64,000 bases of DNA from positions 1 through 64,000 of the forward strand of contig NZ_FNCG01000025.1 in the NCBI RefSeq assembly GCF_900100945.1, written 5' to 3'. The translations under genes were made by a program, and so were the position numbers. Below are positions 49,095 through 58,061 of this stretch, piece by piece. The notes beneath the pieces are model-generated. The model had not been told where the DNA came from. It ran no database searches and saw nothing but the letters and a program-made list of their open reading frames with translations. This stretch comes from Mucilaginibacter gossypii (GTDB lineage: Bacteria; Bacteroidota; Bacteroidia; Sphingobacteriales; Sphingobacteriaceae). Each line of letters starts with the position of its first letter. The stretch's first letter is position 1.

Positions 49095-50465
49095 TTATTG
49101 CAGCACAATCTTACGAATTCGGTTGTTATAATAGTCGGCTACGTAAACATTGTTGCCGACATCAACGGTAACACCCTGCGGCGAATTAAAAATCCCTGCA
49201 GTGCCCACACCTTCTGCAAAACCGCTTGTTCCGTTACCGGCAATTACTTTTAACACTTTATCCTTGGTAATCTCCAGGATCCTGCCATTCTGATCGGCTA
49301 TGAACAGGTTCCCGCTTTTATCAAACGCAATGGCCGACGGACTCCCGACAATCCCGGTTTGTTTATTACCGCCAACAAAAGTAGTAACAACACCCGCCGG
49401 GGTTATTTTACGAATGGCATGATTAAGCGTTTCGGCTACATATATATTATTATTGGCATCAATAGCTATGCCGTTGGGCTTATTGAAAGTAGCGCTGGTT
49501 GCGGTTGCATTATCCAGGTAGCTCGCACCCCTGCTGCCTGCAAATGTGGTAACAACACCCGCCGGGGTTATTTTGCGGATCAGGTTATTGCCCATATCGG
49601 CCACAAAAATATTTCCGGAGCCATCAATTGCTAACCCACGCGGACTGTTAAACGTTGCTTTCGTTCCTGTACCATCGGCATATCCGGCATCGCCGCTGCC
49701 TGCAAAAGTGCTTACCACACCTGCCGGGGTAATTTTGCGGATATTATTATTACCATAATCGGCTACATAAATATTGCCTGTTGCATCCGTAACCAAACTT
49801 TGCGGAGCATAAAACTGCGCGGCGGCTATAGGGCCGTCAACATAGCCAATGCTACCATTGCCGGAAAGTGTAGTGACATCTCCTGCTGCAGTAACTTTGC
49901 GTATGGCACTGTTAAATGAATCGGCTACATAAATATTGCCGTCGGCACCCACGGTTATCCCCTGCGGACTGTTGAAAAGAGCGGCGCCGCCCAAACCGTC
50001 AACAAAGTCGGCCGCCGTATTGCCCGCCAATGTGCTAACTGTTCCTCCTGTTGATGTTGTACCTTCGCCGGTGGTAAACTGCACCACTTTACCGTAGCCT
50101 GTACCCGCGCTGTTTACAGCATATGCGCGTGCATAATAAGTCGTTTTAGGGCTTAAGCCGGTAAGCTTTGTAGTATAAGCGTACAAAATTACCGTATCGG
50201 TGGTTTTCTTATCGGCAGTGGTAGGAGTTTGATTGGTAGCGCTGTAACAGATACCGTAGCTGCTCAGGCTCACGTCAGTCGATCCATTAAATAAACCGCC
50301 TGTATAGGCTATGGTTCCACTTTCGGGAGTCACCACATCCATTGTGGTTAAATCAGGCACGGTTACGGGTGTAACGTTTCCTTTTTTACCACAGCTTGTG
50401 CCGGCCAAAGCAACGGCAAATAAAAACGCGGCAAATAAAATTGTTTTGGTAAAGCTCTTTTTCAC
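49095..50465 (-). CDS. lipoprotein with FN3-like domain and NHL beta-propeller
   Basis: Lipoprotein of 456 residues. The signal ends ALAGTSCGKKG (Cys25). An FN3-like module follows (about 40-135; GLSPKTTYYARAYAVNSAGT), then six NHL repeats (about 150-455). Each has the form FNSPQGITVGADGNIYVAD or FNKPNGIAIDANNNIYVAE with (S/N)xIRKIT(P/A)AG between, making a six-bladed propeller. The last repeat ends YYNNRIRKIVLQ, so the protein is complete. NHL propellers bind proteins or glycans; the partner is unknown. Strong promoter and terminator flank it. Confidence 0.88.
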   Translation of the reverse strand: MKKSFTKTILFAAFLFAVALAGTSCGKKGNVTPVTVPDLTTMDVVTPESGTIAYTGGLFNGSTDVSLSSYGICYSATNQTPTTADKKTTDTVILYAYTTKLTGLSPKTTYYARAYAVNSAGTGYGKVVQFTTGEGTTSTGGTVSTLAGNTAADFVDGLGGAALFNSPQGITVGADGNIYVADSFNSAIRKVTAAGDVTTLSGNGSIGYVDGPIAAAQFYAPQSLVTDATGNIYVADYGNNNIRKITPAGVVSTFAGSGDAGYADGTGTKATFNSPRGLAIDGSGNIFVADMGNNLIRKITPAGVVTTFAGSRGASYLDNATATSATFNKPNGIAIDANNNIYVAETLNHAIRKITPAGVVTTFVGGNKQTGIVGSPSAIAFDKSGNLFIADQNGRILEITKDKVLKVIAGNGTSGFAEGVGTAGIFNSPQGVTVDVGNNVYVADYYNNRIRKIVLQ

Positions 50466-50498
50466 GAGTTAGTTTAAAAGTTATATGTAGTAAGTAAG

Positions 50499-50506
50499 CA
50501 AAATTA
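50499..50506 (-). promoter_or_regulatory. putative -7 promoter element of the NHL lipoprotein gene
   Basis: Minus-strand TAATTTTG, a full TAnnTTTG match 34 nt upstream of the ATG at 50465. TTTG lies 16 nt further upstream (50523-50526), slightly close for -33. Confidence 0.5.
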
Positions 50507-50688
50507 ACTTATCAATACGTAGCAAATTACTTTAAAGTAACATTTTAACAAATATTAACATACTTATTACTTACCAAAAGGTTCCACCGCCCTGCAAACA
50601 CAAATAAAACCAGTTAACTACTGCCACACGGGGGCAAAATCATCAAAATCCGGCAACATTTTTGGTGTATACCTGTTATTAATTTACT

Positions 50689-51153
50689 ATGAAACTAATA
50701 ACGCTGTTCATATCCCTTTTGATAGCCAATACAGCTATTGCGCAAAAACATGTACCACTACCCCACGGAATGATATTTGGCGAAAAGCCCGACACGATAG
50801 CTTTAATGCCCGCCTCCAAACTGGAAGCTTTTATGGGAAAAAAAACACGGGTCACCACGGCCATCAGTGGCAGGGTTATTAAAGTAATCAAAGAAAAAGG
50901 CGGCTCGTTTGAAATGGATGCGGGTAACAACCGGGTCATAACTGCCCATTTTACCAATGCAGGGATAAACCTTCCCAGGCAGTTGGCGGGCCGTACGGTA
51001 ATCATTTCAGGAATAGCTGCTAAACAATTCATTGCCGATGACCTGCAGCATATGGCCGGCGATACGGTTAGCGGCAAAAAGCAGCATAAGGTAAATGCCA
51101 ACCCTGGCCGAAAGGTTAGCTTTGAAGTAAAAGGATTAATGATAGATAAATAA
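50689..51153 (+). CDS. DUF4920-like exported protein
   Basis: The 154-residue protein has a signal peptide (MKLITLFISLLIANTAIAQ) and a single beta-rich domain. Segments HGMIFGEKPDTIALMPASKL, TTAISGRVIKVIKEKGGSFE and RTVIISGIAAKQFI resemble the DUF4920 pattern (YGe.i ... G.V.evC..kGCWm). The usual Cys-rich CGCWM stretch is replaced by KEKGGSFEMD, so any metal or haem binding by cysteines is lost. The family call is by eye. It is convergent with the 215-residue membrane protein gene. Confidence 0.55.
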   Translation: MKLITLFISLLIANTAIAQKHVPLPHGMIFGEKPDTIALMPASKLEAFMGKKTRVTTAISGRVIKVIKEKGGSFEMDAGNNRVITAHFTNAGINLPRQLAGRTVIISGIAAKQFIADDLQHMAGDTVSGKKQHKVNANPGRKVSFEVKGLMIDK

Positions 51154-51176
51154 AGCTATTCAAGCCGGGTAAATAT

Positions 51177-51824
51177 CTACCCGTTTGTTACTATGAGCTG
51201 CCTTAATTTTTCAGAAACCTCGTTTTTGTTTACTGCAGATGCTTCGCGTTTGCATTTCATATAATGTTCGCGGGCAATTTTTTCGGCCAGGTCGCCGATG
51301 GTTTTTACATGCATCTCTTTGCCAAAACGGCCTGCAAGTTTTAAACCAATCCCGGCTATTACCATACCGGCAATACCTATGGCCAGGTAATAAAAGGCCA
51401 GAACAAAGCTAACCACCAATATCATGGAAAAAAGGTTAACTATCCACTGCTTGGGCTGAAGCAAACGGATCTGGAAACCCATCTCTTCTTCAATAGCGGC
51501 CACAGCCTCAATACGGCTATCGCGCGGAAAAAGATCAGCGAGTTTGGTTTGGGGCTTTATGATATCCTTATCATACCCCGATGATGTATTGATGGCATTA
51601 CGGAGTTTGTAAAACGCCTGCTGCGTGGTACAGCCATCATTTGTTTTTTTTACCTTTTCAACAACAACGTCGCAAAGTTTACCAAAGTTTTGCACATCGT
51701 TTACCGATGTATCGTTCAAACTGATGTTAAATGATTTTTCAATTTTCACTAAAACATCATCCATATCTTCAGGATCAACACTCTTCAGGCTGATTTCCTG
51801 ACCATTAGCCGTATTAACTTTCAA
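51177..51824 (-). CDS. membrane protein with ACP-like helical segments, unknown function
   Basis: The 215-residue protein has two helical segments shaped like acyl-carrier modules: VLVKIEKSFNISLNDTSVND (about residues 24-43) and, after the membrane part, HVKTIGDLAEKIAREHYMKC (about 172-191). Neither shows the DSL phosphopantetheine serine. Two transmembrane helices lie between them (about 128-165; FSMILVVSFVLAFYYLAIGI and GMVIAGIGLKLA). No family recognised. It is downstream of carB but separated by a terminator hairpin. Confidence 0.6.
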   Translation of the reverse strand: MKVNTANGQEISLKSVDPEDMDDVLVKIEKSFNISLNDTSVNDVQNFGKLCDVVVEKVKKTNDGCTTQQAFYKLRNAINTSSGYDKDIIKPQTKLADLFPRDSRIEAVAAIEEEMGFQIRLLQPKQWIVNLFSMILVVSFVLAFYYLAIGIAGMVIAGIGLKLAGRFGKEMHVKTIGDLAEKIAREHYMKCKREASAVNKNEVSEKLRQLIVTNG

Positions 51825-51849
51825 TCTATAGCAACTAAATACAACAATA

Positions 51850-51879
51850 GTGAACCTGCAATTAGGGTTGCAGGTTCAC
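51850..51879 (-). terminator. terminator after carB
   Basis: Perfect 12-bp stem GTGAACCTGCAA (51850-51861) / TTGCAGGTTCAC (51868-51879) with a 6-nt loop, 44 nt past the carB stop at 51924. U-tract is weak. Confidence 0.65.
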
Positions 51880-51923
51880 GTTATTAGCAATTAAACTACA
51901 AAGGCTGCAATTTAATGTTTTAA

Positions 51924-54740
51924 TTATTTACTCAAATACATTGATTTCTCTTTGTACAGATGCCTGAAGTATGGGTCCTGCAGGTTAGGGATAAAGCGGA
52001 TAGCCTCACCTGTTGATTTCATTTCAGGGCCGAGCTCCTTGGTAACTTCAGGGAACTTATCAAACGAGAACACCGGTTCTTTAATGGCATACCCCCAAAG
52101 CTTGCGTTCGATGGTAAAGTCGCTCAGCTTATTGGCTTCAAGCATAACCTTTGTGGCTATGTTGATATATGGCACATCGTAAGCCTTGGCGATGAAAGGC
52201 ACCGTACGCGAAGCACGCGGGTTGGCCTCAATCACATACACCTTATCATCCTTAACCGCGAACTGTATGTTAAGCAAACCGCGTACGTTAAGCGCTTTAG
52301 CTATCTTTTTGGTATATTCTTCTATCTGGTGAATTACATTATCCGACAGATCGAACGGAGGCAGTACAGCGTATGAGTCGCCTGAGTGGATACCGGCAGG
52401 CTCGATGTGCTCCATCATACCAATGATGTGTACATCCTCACCATCGCTGATCGAATCAGATTCGGCCTCGGCGGCACGGTCAAGGAAGTGGTCGATCAGT
52501 ACACGGTTACCGGGCAGGTTGCGCAGCAGGCTTACTACCGCTTTTTCCAGGTCTTCATCATTGATCACAATGCTCATACCCTGGCCGCCTAATACGTAGC
52601 TTGGGCGTACAAGTACCGGGTAACCAACCTTGTGGGCAACTTCAAGTGCTTCTTCAGCGCTTTCAGCTACTCCATATTTTGGATATGGAATGTCAAGGTG
52701 TTTCAAAAGGTCAGAGAACCGGCCGCGATCTTCCGCGATGTCCATATCATTGAATGATGTGCCAATGATCCGGATGCCGTGCTCGTGCATTTTTTCGGCC
52801 ATTTTAAGGGCTGTTTGGCCACCCAACTGAACAATTACACCATACGGCTTTTCAAGCTCGATGATCTCGCGTACATGCTCCCAGTAAACCGGCTCAAAGT
52901 ACAGCTTATCGGCCATGTTAAAGTCGGTTGATACGGTTTCAGGGTTACAGTTAACCATGATGGCTTCAAAACCTGCTTCTTTAGCGGCGAGTAAGCCATG
53001 CACACAGCTGTAATCGAACTCGATACCCTGGCCTATACGGTTAGGGCCCGAGCCCAACACGATGATCTTTTTCTTGTCAGATGCTACCGATTCGTTTTCG
53101 CCTTCATAGCTTGAATAATAGTATGGAGTTTTAGCAGGGAACTCGGCGGCGCAGGTATCAACCATTTTGTAAACGCGGTGCATCCCTAAAGCCTTACGGC
53201 GCTGGTACACATCTTCCTCGGTTACGTTACCCAAAATGTGGGCGATTTGTACGTCTGAGAACCCTTTTTGTTTCAGGGTATACAGGAACTCTTCAGGAAC
53301 ATTGTTCAGTGAGTAGCGGCGAAGTTCTGTTTCAAGGTTAACCAGGTCCTGGATCTGGTTCAGGAACCAGCGGTCGATTTTGGTTGCTTTACGTACCGAC
53401 TCGATAGGCACGCCAAGGCTCAACGCATCATAAATATGGAACAATCTGTCCCAGCTTGGGTGCTCCAGGCTGGCCATGATCTCTTCGAGGTTACGGCTCT
53501 GGCGACCGTCGGCACCTAAGCCGGCACGACCGATCTCCAAACTTTGACAGGCTTTTTGTAAAGCCTCGGTAAAGCTGCGGCCGATACCCATAACTTCACC
53601 TACCGATTTCATCTGCAGGCCAAGTTCTTTGTTAGCGCCTTTGAACTTATCAAAGTTCCAGCGAGGTATTTTAACGATCACGTAATCCAAAGTTGGCTCA
53701 AAGTAAGCCGAGGTTGTTTTGGTGATCTGGTTTTCAATTTCGTCGAGGTTATAACCTATAGCAAGCTTTGCAGCAATTTTAGCGATAGGGTAACCGGTAG
53801 CTTTTGAAGCAAGAGCCGATGAACGGGATACACGCGGGTTGATCTCAATAGCGATGATCGCTTCGTCAGCAGGGTTTACCGAGAACTGAACGTTACAACC
53901 ACCGGCAAAGTTACCAATGGCACGCATCATTTTGATAGCCTGGTTACGCATTTCCTGGTAGCAACGATCGCTGAGGGTCATGGCAGGGGCTACAGTGATC
54001 GAGTCGCCGGTGTGGATACCCATCGGATCAAAGTTCTCGATAGAGCAGATAATGATTACGTTATCGTTGCTATCGCGCAGCAACTCCAATTCGTATTCTT
54101 TCCAGCCTAACACAGCCTGCTCAACCAATACCTCATGGGTTGGTGAAGCCTGTAAGCCACGGTTAAGGGCGGCATCAAAATCTTCCTTTCTGTGAACAAA
54201 ACCTGCACCTTTACCACCCAGTGTGTAGCTTGGGCGAATAACCAGCGGGAAGCCAATTTCCTGCGCGCCTTCTTTACCTTCAAGGAAAGAGTTGGCGATT
54301 TTTGATTTGGCAACCCCTACGCCGATATCAACCATCAGCTGGCGGAACGCCTCGCGGTTTTCGGTTTTTTCGATGGCAGCAATATCTACACCGATAACCT
54401 TAACGCCATACTTTTCCCATATGCCGCGTTCAGACGCTTCGATACAAAGATTCAACGCGGTTTGACCGCCCATGGTAGGCAGCACAGCGTCTATCTGCTG
54501 TTCGGTTAAAATTTTCTCAATGCTTTCGCAAGTGAGCGGCAGAAGATAAACATGGTCGCTGATAACTTTATCCGTCATGATAGTTGCCGGATTGCTGTTA
54601 ATAATAGAAACGGAGATGCCTTCTTCTTTTAGCGAGAGAGCGGCTTGTGAACCGGAATAATCAAATTCGCAAGCCTGGCCGATAATGATTGGGCCGGAGC
54701 CAATGATCAGAACGGATTTGATGGAGGTGTCTTTGGGCAT
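51924..54740 (-). CDS. carB: carbamoyl-phosphate synthase large subunit
   Basis: Makes carbamoyl phosphate from bicarbonate, ATP and ammonia supplied by the small subunit; it feeds pyrimidine and arginine synthesis. The 938-residue protein has two homologous ATP-grasp halves. The first starts VLIIGSGPIIIGQACEFDYS and has LVIRPSYTLGGKGAGF (about 170-185); the second starts IIVLGSGPNRIGQGIEFDYS (about 560) and has VLVRPSYVLGGQGMSI (about 706). IAIEINPRVSRSSALASKAT and VIEANPRASRTVPF hold metal ligands. The C-terminal MGS-like allosteric domain is absent, which explains the length (other species about 1070); this short form is usual in Bacteroidota as far as I know. carA is not in the window. 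Confidence 0.95.
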   Translation of the reverse strand: MPKDTSIKSVLIIGSGPIIIGQACEFDYSGSQAALSLKEEGISVSIINSNPATIMTDKVISDHVYLLPLTCESIEKILTEQQIDAVLPTMGGQTALNLCIEASERGIWEKYGVKVIGVDIAAIEKTENREAFRQLMVDIGVGVAKSKIANSFLEGKEGAQEIGFPLVIRPSYTLGGKGAGFVHRKEDFDAALNRGLQASPTHEVLVEQAVLGWKEYELELLRDSNDNVIIICSIENFDPMGIHTGDSITVAPAMTLSDRCYQEMRNQAIKMMRAIGNFAGGCNVQFSVNPADEAIIAIEINPRVSRSSALASKATGYPIAKIAAKLAIGYNLDEIENQITKTTSAYFEPTLDYVIVKIPRWNFDKFKGANKELGLQMKSVGEVMGIGRSFTEALQKACQSLEIGRAGLGADGRQSRNLEEIMASLEHPSWDRLFHIYDALSLGVPIESVRKATKIDRWFLNQIQDLVNLETELRRYSLNNVPEEFLYTLKQKGFSDVQIAHILGNVTEEDVYQRRKALGMHRVYKMVDTCAAEFPAKTPYYYSSYEGENESVASDKKKIIVLGSGPNRIGQGIEFDYSCVHGLLAAKEAGFEAIMVNCNPETVSTDFNMADKLYFEPVYWEHVREIIELEKPYGVIVQLGGQTALKMAEKMHEHGIRIIGTSFNDMDIAEDRGRFSDLLKHLDIPYPKYGVAESAEEALEVAHKVGYPVLVRPSYVLGGQGMSIVINDEDLEKAVVSLLRNLPGNRVLIDHFLDRAAEAESDSISDGEDVHIIGMMEHIEPAGIHSGDSYAVLPPFDLSDNVIHQIEEYTKKIAKALNVRGLLNIQFAVKDDKVYVIEANPRASRTVPFIAKAYDVPYINIATKVMLEANKLSDFTIERKLWGYAIKEPVFSFDKFPEVTKELGPEMKSTGEAIRFIPNLQDPYFRHLYKEKSMYLSK

Positions 54741-55071
54741 AGGGCTTTTTTTAAGTCAAAAGTTCTAAGTCAAAAGTCAAAGGCATTTAAGCCTTTAAAC
54801 GGTTTTTCCTATGCGCTGAAAGCCAAGAAATCCCGACTTCAGCGTCGGGGTGCAAAGATAGAGTTTTAACAAACACCATTCATGTTTTTTTTCACATTTA
54901 ATATTACAGCAATAACACCCGGCATTTTTTAAGTTTCGGGGCACATTTTCTTAAAACAATAGGCTCACTATTTCCGTAAAATCTCACTATATTTACTTGC
55001 AGACCGGCCTGTAATTTCCAATTGAACCTGTAATTGCGTGAAACCGCAAATACTTTTTATATTTAAGAACT
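54741..55071. other. carB leader and intergenic region with heptad run
   Basis: AGTC/AGTT heptads at 54754, 54761, 54768 and 54775 (AAGTCAA units), followed by an AGGC/GCCT mini-hairpin (54781-54794), lie in the carB 5' leader. A CCCGAC/GTCGGG hairpin is at 54832-54849. The minus-strand -7 element TATCTTTG is at 54853-54860. No gene seen. Confidence 0.6.
54853..54860 (-). promoter_or_regulatory. putative -7 promoter element of carB
   Basis: Minus-strand TATCTTTG, a full TAnnTTTG match 113 nt upstream of the carB ATG. The implied leader contains the heptad run and one hairpin. Confidence 0.45.
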
Positions 55072-55599
55072 ATGATAAAGAAGCCTGTTTTTATATTGCT
55101 TGCGGCTATTTTATTTTTTGGCAGCTGCGCCATGCTGCAATCAGTTGTTAAATCAACATTTCCATATACTGCAACCATGGTTATTCCGGCGTCGGCCAAA
55201 GTTGATGAGGCGCAAACTGCAATAAGCACGGGTAACAGCTTTGACCAGGATTTTACTAAAGATGGCAATAATGCCAGCAGGATAAGCGAGGTACGCATCA
55301 TATCAGCCAAACTGCAGTCGAGCGACCCATCAGATTATAACATTGGCAATATAGCGTCATTAAGGATATACATGGCTAAAAACGATGGCAGTGAAGAGGT
55401 GATGGTGGCTATACGTAAAGATATAAGCCCCAATGCCGGCAACAGCATAGTACTTGACATTGACAACTCTCACTTTTTAGACGAACTGGTGCGCCAGCCA
55501 AGCGTGCGCATCCGGATGGTTTACCGCCTGCGTAAAGCGACGGCAACTGATGCCAGCCTGAAAGTATCATTAGGAATTGGATCGTACCCGGCTAATTAA
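55072..55599 (+). CDS. hypothetical lipoprotein
   Basis: The 175-residue protein has a lipoprotein signal (MIKKPVFILLAAILFFGSCA, Cys19). The body is beta-rich with EVRIISAKLQSSDPSDYNIG, IASLRIYMAKNDGSEEVMVA and SVRIRMVYRLRKATATDASL, consistent with a small all-beta sandwich. No named family recognised. It is monocistronic and convergent with the TonB/MORN gene; the two stops are only 2 nt apart. Confidence 0.75.
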   Translation: MIKKPVFILLAAILFFGSCAMLQSVVKSTFPYTATMVIPASAKVDEAQTAISTGNSFDQDFTKDGNNASRISEVRIISAKLQSSDPSDYNIGNIASLRIYMAKNDGSEEVMVAIRKDISPNAGNSIVLDIDNSHFLDELVRQPSVRIRMVYRLRKATATDASLKVSLGIGSYPAN

Positions 55600-55601
55600 G
55601 C

Positions 55602-56573
55602 TTACCTGCCTATCGCAAAAGAAACCGGCACGCTGTATCTAACCCTAACCGGAACGCCAAATTGTGTTCCCGGAACCCATTTTGGCGAGTTATTGAGCAC
55701 CCGCACAGCTTCATCATCAATAATGGGAGCAACAGATTTACTCACTTTAATATCTGTTAATGTTCCATCCTTTTCTACAACGAAAGAAAGTACCACAGTA
55801 CCTTCAATACCCTTACGAAGGGCATCATCGGGATATTTGATATTATTTGATAAAAACCTGCCGAACCGCTCAAGTCCGCCTTTAAATTGCGGAGGCACCC
55901 CACGAGATTTCAGGTAAGTATTAACTTTTCCCTCTTTAGTTGTCGCTGTGCCTGATATCAACCCCCCGTTATCATAAATTTCGGTAAAAGTAGTTTTGAA
56001 GTCTTGAAAATCACCTTTCCACTGTCCATCGCGTTTACCGCCTTTTACAGGTCCTTCTTCTTCAACATAACCAAATTTGTTATCGTAACCTTTAAAGTAG
56101 CCATTACCTTCAGAAACCTGGTCGTTTCCCAACGAATCTTTATTGGCTATGATGAGGTAATTGCCAGACCTGTCGGCTGTACGGTCTTTATTATCTTCGG
56201 GATACGAAAACTGCGCGTATAACCTGCCATTGGGATAAAATTCCATATCCTCACCTGCCTTTACCCCGTTTTTATAGCTGATAACCGATTGCTTTTTGCC
56301 ATTAGCATAGTAAGTAACACATTGCCCTTCAAATTGCGGCGGGTTAATCTTGCTCGATTTGCCAATAAGTTTTTGAGTTCCGTTAGCATAAAATTCAAAA
56401 ACATTATACAGCGTTGAAGCCGAGTCTGGCTCACGCACCACACGGATATAGTCGGCGCTATCACGTATACCAACATACTTACCGTTATTTTTTATAAAGT
56501 AAACGTTTTGGCGCTGGGCATAGGCCCCGGTTGTAATAAGAAGAAAAAGGGTGATTGTAAAAAGCGGTTTCAT
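55602..56573 (-). CDS. TonB C-terminal domain protein with YwqK/MORN-like repeats
   Basis: Envelope protein of 323 residues with a signal peptide (MKPLFTITLFLLITTGAYAQ). YwqK-like repeats follow (about 55-215): CVTYYANGKKQSVISYKNGV, MEFYPNGRLYAQFSYPE and GTATTKEGKVNTYLK. A TonB_C domain occupies about 225-323 (PPQFKGGLERFGRFLSNNIK, GTVVLSFVVEKDGTLTDIKV). The TonB domain is close to the pair in the M56 protein near 14-15 kb. No transmembrane anchor follows the signal, so it is not a normal energising TonB; a periplasmic or outer-membrane binding role is inferred. Confidence 0.85.
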   Translation of the reverse strand: MKPLFTITLFLLITTGAYAQRQNVYFIKNNGKYVGIRDSADYIRVVREPDSASTLYNVFEFYANGTQKLIGKSSKINPPQFEGQCVTYYANGKKQSVISYKNGVKAGEDMEFYPNGRLYAQFSYPEDNKDRTADRSGNYLIIANKDSLGNDQVSEGNGYFKGYDNKFGYVEEEGPVKGGKRDGQWKGDFQDFKTTFTEIYDNGGLISGTATTKEGKVNTYLKSRGVPPQFKGGLERFGRFLSNNIKYPDDALRKGIEGTVVLSFVVEKDGTLTDIKVSKSVAPIIDDEAVRVLNNSPKWVPGTQFGVPVRVRYSVPVSFAIGR

Positions 56574-56598
56574 AAATTGCGGCTTAGGCGCCGCTAAT

Positions 56599-56949
56599 TT
56601 ACTTAATCAATTTATTATCTGAATCGGGAAATATCAAAATTGGCTCATAATTCCGGGCTTCTTCAACCTCCATGTAGGCGTATGACATAATGATCACGAT
56701 ATCGCCAACCTGTGCCAGGCGGGCAGTAGCGCCGTTAAGGCATACAGTGCCTGTTCCGCGTTCGCCTTTGATAACATAGGTTTCAAAGCGGGCGCCGTTA
56801 TTATTGTTCACTATCTGAACCTTTTCGTTGGGGATGATATTTGCAGCCTCAATCAGGTCTTCATCAATAGTGATACTGCCCACGTAATTCAACTCCGCCT
56901 GCGTTACCTTAACCCGGTGAATTTTGGACTTTAATATTTCAATTATCAT
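56599..56949 (-). CDS. panD: aspartate 1-decarboxylase
   Basis: Makes beta-alanine from aspartate for pantothenate. The 116-residue proenzyme has the Gly24-Ser25 self-cleavage site in LNYVGSITIDEDLIEAANI, from which the pyruvoyl cofactor forms. RFETYVIKGERGTGTVCLNG and ATARLAQVGDIVIIMSYAYM complete the family core. It lies downstream of panC (minus strand) with inverted heptad repeats between, so the two may be co-transcribed despite the hairpin. Confidence 0.95.
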   Translation of the reverse strand: MIIEILKSKIHRVKVTQAELNYVGSITIDEDLIEAANIIPNEKVQIVNNNNGARFETYVIKGERGTGTVCLNGATARLAQVGDIVIIMSYAYMEVEEARNYEPILIFPDSDNKLIK

Positions 56950-56971
56950 GGCGCAAAGTTAGGAATAAATT

Positions 56972-57080
56972 TAGTCGATAGTCCATAGTCGATAGTCCAT
57001 AGATTGTAAAAGATTTTCCATCGGCCGGATAACCAGTCTACTGAAGCGTCCCTGGACTATCGACTATGGGCTATCGACTA
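56972..57080. repeat. inverted AGTCSAT heptad arms between panC and panD
   Basis: Left arm: AGTC at 56973, 56980, 56987 and 56994 (AGTCGAT and AGTCCAT alternating). Right arm: GACT or GGCT at 57055, 57062, 57069 and 57076. Both have a 7-bp step. The arms are complementary over 28 nt with one mismatch and enclose about 50 nt. The right arm contains the CTA that is the panC TAG stop (57078-57080). Confidence 0.85.
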
Positions 57081-57908
57081 AGAAATCAACACATTATCAA
57101 TCAATCTTGTTTTACCTACGCGTGCTGCAACAAGGGCAACAATAGTTTCGGATGCGGGGGTGGCATGATGCAGTGTTTTGCCATCGGCTATTTCAAAATA
57201 CTCCAGCTCAACGCCGGGTTCGTTGCTGATCATTTGACCTGCCTGCTGCTGCAGGGTGTCAATTTTGTTAATATCGAAGTTTTCCTTAACCCAGTTAAGT
57301 GCTTTGGAGAGAATGAGCGAGTGTTCTCTGTCATACGGGGTTAGGTGGATGTTCCTTGAGCTCATGGCCAGGCCATCAGGTTCACGCTCAATCGGGCACA
57401 TCACCAGCTTAACGGGCATCTTCAGCACCTCAACCATTTTATTAATCACCATAAACTGCTGATAATCCTTCTGCCCAAAAAAAGCGATATCGGGCTTTAC
57501 AATATTGAACAGCTTATTTACTACCTGAGTAACCCCCTGATAATGCCCTGGTCTGAATTTTCCTTCCAGCAGGTATTCCAGATCGCCCATGTCAAAATGC
57601 CATTTTTCATTATCAGCATACATCTCGGTAACCTGCGGATTAAACAAAATATCGCAGTTAACTTCCTCAAGGCGGCGGATATCGTCAGTAATGGGGCGAG
57701 GGTATTTTTCAAGGTCCTTGGGGTCATTAAACTGGGTGGGGTTTACAAAAATGCTGCAAACAACCTGGGTGCTTTGCTGCTTTGCCAGTTCAATTAAACC
57801 CAGGTGCCCTTTATGCAATGCGCCCATGGTTGGTACAAAGCCAATTACTTTTACCGGCTTACGGTTAAAATAATCGGTTATCTCGTTTTTAGTGCTGAAT
57901 ATTTTCAA
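57078..57908 (-). CDS. panC: pantoate-beta-alanine ligase
   Basis: Condenses pantoate with beta-alanine using ATP, the last step to pantothenate. It has IGFVPTMGALHKGHLGLIEL (HIGH-type motif), VCSIFVNPTQFNDPKDLEKY, GQKDYQQFMVINKMV and the C-terminal SSRNIHLTPYDRE. I take TTG 57906-57908 (LKIFSTKNEITD) as the start: family members begin at this point, and a CACCTTTG -7 element with a TTTG 20 nt further upstream (57933-57964, minus) would start transcription after the ATG at 57935. If that ATG is used, nine more residues are added. It is divergent from the glycogen-synthase-like gene. Confidence 0.9.
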   Translation of the reverse strand: MKIFSTKNEITDYFNRKPVKVIGFVPTMGALHKGHLGLIELAKQQSTQVVCSIFVNPTQFNDPKDLEKYPRPITDDIRRLEEVNCDILFNPQVTEMYADNEKWHFDMGDLEYLLEGKFRPGHYQGVTQVVNKLFNIVKPDIAFFGQKDYQQFMVINKMVEVLKMPVKLVMCPIEREPDGLAMSSRNIHLTPYDREHSLILSKALNWVKENFDINKIDTLQQQAGQMISNEPGVELEYFEIADGKTLHHATPASETIVALVAARVGKTRLIDNVLIS

Positions 57909-57982
57909 CGTAATAGGTGTTACAAAATTTGGCAAAGGTGTACAATTGATTAAAAATAACCAAAAGTTACTTGCATAATTCG

Positions 57983-58013
57983 TTGGCAGTTTATATAATA
58001 ATAGTTATATTTG
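57983..58013 (+). promoter_or_regulatory. putative -33/-7 promoter of the glycogen-synthase-like gene
   Basis: TTG (57983-57985), a 20-nt spacer and TATATTTG (58006-58013), a full match at both elements, 49 nt before the ATG at 58062. Confidence 0.65.
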
Positions 58014-58061
58014 CAAACTCAAATTTTTTGACTTCTTTACATTTTAAATACTGATTTAGTG

